DNA of 7,173 nucleotides from Bacteroidales bacterium (GTDB taxonomy: Bacteria > Bacteroidota > Bacteroidia > Bacteroidales > UBA12481): positions 1-7,173 of the forward strand of contig JAGHDB010000268.1 of assembly GCA_021160155.1 (NCBI GenBank). The letters run 5' to 3'. The notes under the pieces are model-generated. The model saw nothing but the letters and a program-made list of their open reading frames with translations, was not told the DNA's origin and searched no databases. Of this stretch, positions 5,853-7,173 are shown piece by piece (the stretch's first letter is position 1; every line of letters begins with the position of its first letter). Made by a program: the position numbers and the translations under genes.

Positions 5853-7173
5853 TCAGTGAAGAATCTGTGCCTGCAGCCAATAAGTAGCTGCACCGGCCAG
5901 ATATCCAGCCAAAGCCAGCAGGGATATTTTTTTCAGATACCAGATAAAGTCTATCTTTTCAAGCCCCATTGCTGCCACACCGGCTGCAGATCCGATAATC
6001 AGCAAACTTCCACCTGTACCGGCACAATAAGCCAGAAACTCCCAAAAGTAACCATCCTGAACAAAGAACTGAGCATAAGTCGGATCGGCTGCGGTTTGCA
6101 CCATTTCAGGAGTCATAATAGGATACATTCCCATTGCTCCGGCAACCAGTGGAACATTATCGACTACACTGGAAAGGAAACCGATAATCAGGTTGATAAA
6201 ATAAATATTACCCACATGTTTGTTCAACCATCCGGCTAAAAGATCCAGTTGACCGGCCGATGCGAGGCTGGCAACCGCCATTAATATCCCCAGGAAAAAA
6301 AGAATAGTGGGCATATCCACTTTCTTCAGTATCCCGGCCACCGTCAGGCGCCGTTTGTCTTCTTCAGGTTTAATTTTATGCATGATCTCGGTAACAACCC
6401 AAATAACTCCGAGCCCCAGCAACATGCCCATATAAGGTTGCAGGTGGGTTACAGTTTTAAAAACCGGAACGAACAACAGGGCAGAAACACCCAAAATAAG
6501 CAGGGTCCAACGCTCCCCTTTGGTAGTAAATTCTCTGTGTTCACCCTCAGACATGGATGGCCGCTCAATAGGTTTCTTTTTGTAAAATAAGGTAAATATC
6601 AGTAATGGAACTACTAAAGTAACAATACTGGGCAAGAACACTTTGAGAATAATATTGACCGTCGTAACCTGGCCATCAATCCATAGCATAATTGTCGTCA
6701 CATCCCCGATCGGCGACCAGGCTCCGCCCGCATTAGCTGCCAAAACAATCATCGCAGCCATAAACCACCTTTGCTCGCGGTCTTTTACCAACTTACTCAG
6801 AATGGCCACCATCACAATCGTTGTGGTCAGGTTATCCAGTACGGCTGACATAAAAAAAGCTAATATTGAGATGATCCAGAGCAGTTTATTCGGATCGTCG
6901 GTAGTAATCCGGTCGGTAATGATTTTAAATCCCTGGTGTTGGTCAACAATCTCTACAATGGTCATTGCTCCCAGCAGAAAAAACAGGATCTTACTGGTTT
7001 CACCCAAATGGTGGAGTACCTCATGGGTACCCACAAAATGGACCATGTCTTTATGTGCATTGACCGCATCGGGGTTCAGGGTCACAAATTCCTGCCAGGA
7101 ACGGCTAAAACCCAGGTGTAAAATATCCTGCACACCAATCATGTACGCTACCCATGTGAGGGTACCGATAATC
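5853..7173 (-). CDS. nhaD: NhaD-type Na+/H+ antiporter, 5' end cut by the window
   Basis: This inner-membrane antiporter of the NhaD/ArsB (ion transporter) superfamily exchanges Na+ (or Li+) for H+, serving pH and sodium homeostasis. Numbered from the first visible ATG (7142), the signature segments are LDNLTTTIVMVAIL (102-115), AANAGGAWSPIGDVTT (135-150), SSVVDNVPLVAGAMGMY (324-340) and AGTGGSLLIIGSAAG (374-388). The two similar halves, each with a helix-breaking Asp-Asn motif (D103-N104, D328-N329) and a Gly-rich re-entrant loop, are the family pattern. The ATG at 7142 is unlikely to be the true start, because the frame stays open to the window edge and reads IIGTLTWVAY before it. That matches the end of the family's early membrane segment, so the first one or two helices lie outside. 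The stop is TGA at 5853-5855, followed by a strong terminator. A histidine-bearing loop (H30, H34, H40, H44, H45) lies early in the visible part. Confidence 0.93.
   Translation of the reverse strand, partial: IIGTLTWVAYMIGVQDILHLGFSRSWQEFVTLNPDAVNAHKDMVHFVGTHEVLHHLGETSKILFFLLGAMTIVEIVDQHQGFKIITDRITTDDPNKLLWIISILAFFMSAVLDNLTTTIVMVAILSKLVKDREQRWFMAAMIVLAANAGGAWSPIGDVTTIMLWIDGQVTTVNIILKVFLPSIVTLVVPLLIFTLFYKKKPIERPSMSEGEHREFTTKGERWTLLILGVSALLFVPVFKTVTHLQPYMGMLLGLGVIWVVTEIMHKIKPEEDKRRLTVAGILKKVDMPTILFFLGILMAVASLASAGQLDLLAGWLNKHVGNIYFINLIIGFLSSVVDNVPLVAGAMGMYPIMTPEMVQTAADPTYAQFFVQDGYFWEFLAYCAGTGGSLLIIGSAAGVAAMGLEKIDFIWYLKKISLLALAGYLAGAATYWLQAQILH

Noticed and set aside
7140..7142. ATG as the start of the NhaD gene
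   Set aside because: The reading frame continues without a stop to the window edge, and the residues encoded before this ATG (IIGTLTWVAY) look like the end of an NhaD membrane segment, so the gene is cut by the window rather than starting here.

Overview
The window looks like ordinary chromosomal DNA of a Bacteroidota bacterium, probably a Bacteroidales/Marinilabiliales-type or related lineage; the genus cannot be resolved from the sequence. Three things point there: a C-terminal type IX secretion (T9SS) type A sorting domain, which is restricted to that phylum and close relatives; Bacteroidota-style ExbB, ExbD and TonB proteins; and the lack of strong Shine-Dalgarno sites at the visible starts. 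Base composition is moderate and looks even by eye. No mobile element, tRNA, rRNA, CRISPR array or obvious horizontally acquired block is visible.

Layout, left to right: (1) positions 1-49 hold a tandem array of a 7-bp unit (CTAATAT, decaying to CCAATAT/CCAACAA) that ends two bases before a start codon and may continue off the left edge. (2) 52-2844 (+) encodes a 930-residue secreted Asp-box beta-propeller protein of the sortilin/GH74-like type with a T9SS sorting tail. (3) 2880-3641 (+) encodes a TauE/SafE-family membrane protein and starts 35 nt after the previous stop. (4) Convergent to these, and only 17 bp away, is a minus-strand operon read from high to low coordinates: exbB (5749-5048), exbD (5026-4628) and a tonB-like energy transducer (4624-3659). 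(5) Upstream of exbB is a strong intrinsic terminator (5783-5823) that closes the next gene, an NhaD-type Na+/H+ antiporter (5853 to beyond 7173), whose 5' end is cut off by the window edge.

Functionally, the ExbB-ExbD-TonB set forms an inner-membrane motor that uses proton motive force to energise outer-membrane TonB-dependent transporters (SusC-like, siderophore and vitamin receptors). Its transducer carries an unusually long charged coiled-coil arm reminiscent of TolA. NhaD exchanges Na+ and H+ and so acts on the same ion gradients. The T9SS cargo protein and the TauE/SafE transporter have no evident link to the motor, or to each other beyond sharing strand and close spacing. I see no convincing previously undescribed system. 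The observations most worth a second look are the heptamer repeat against the start codon and the TonB/TolA-like architecture.
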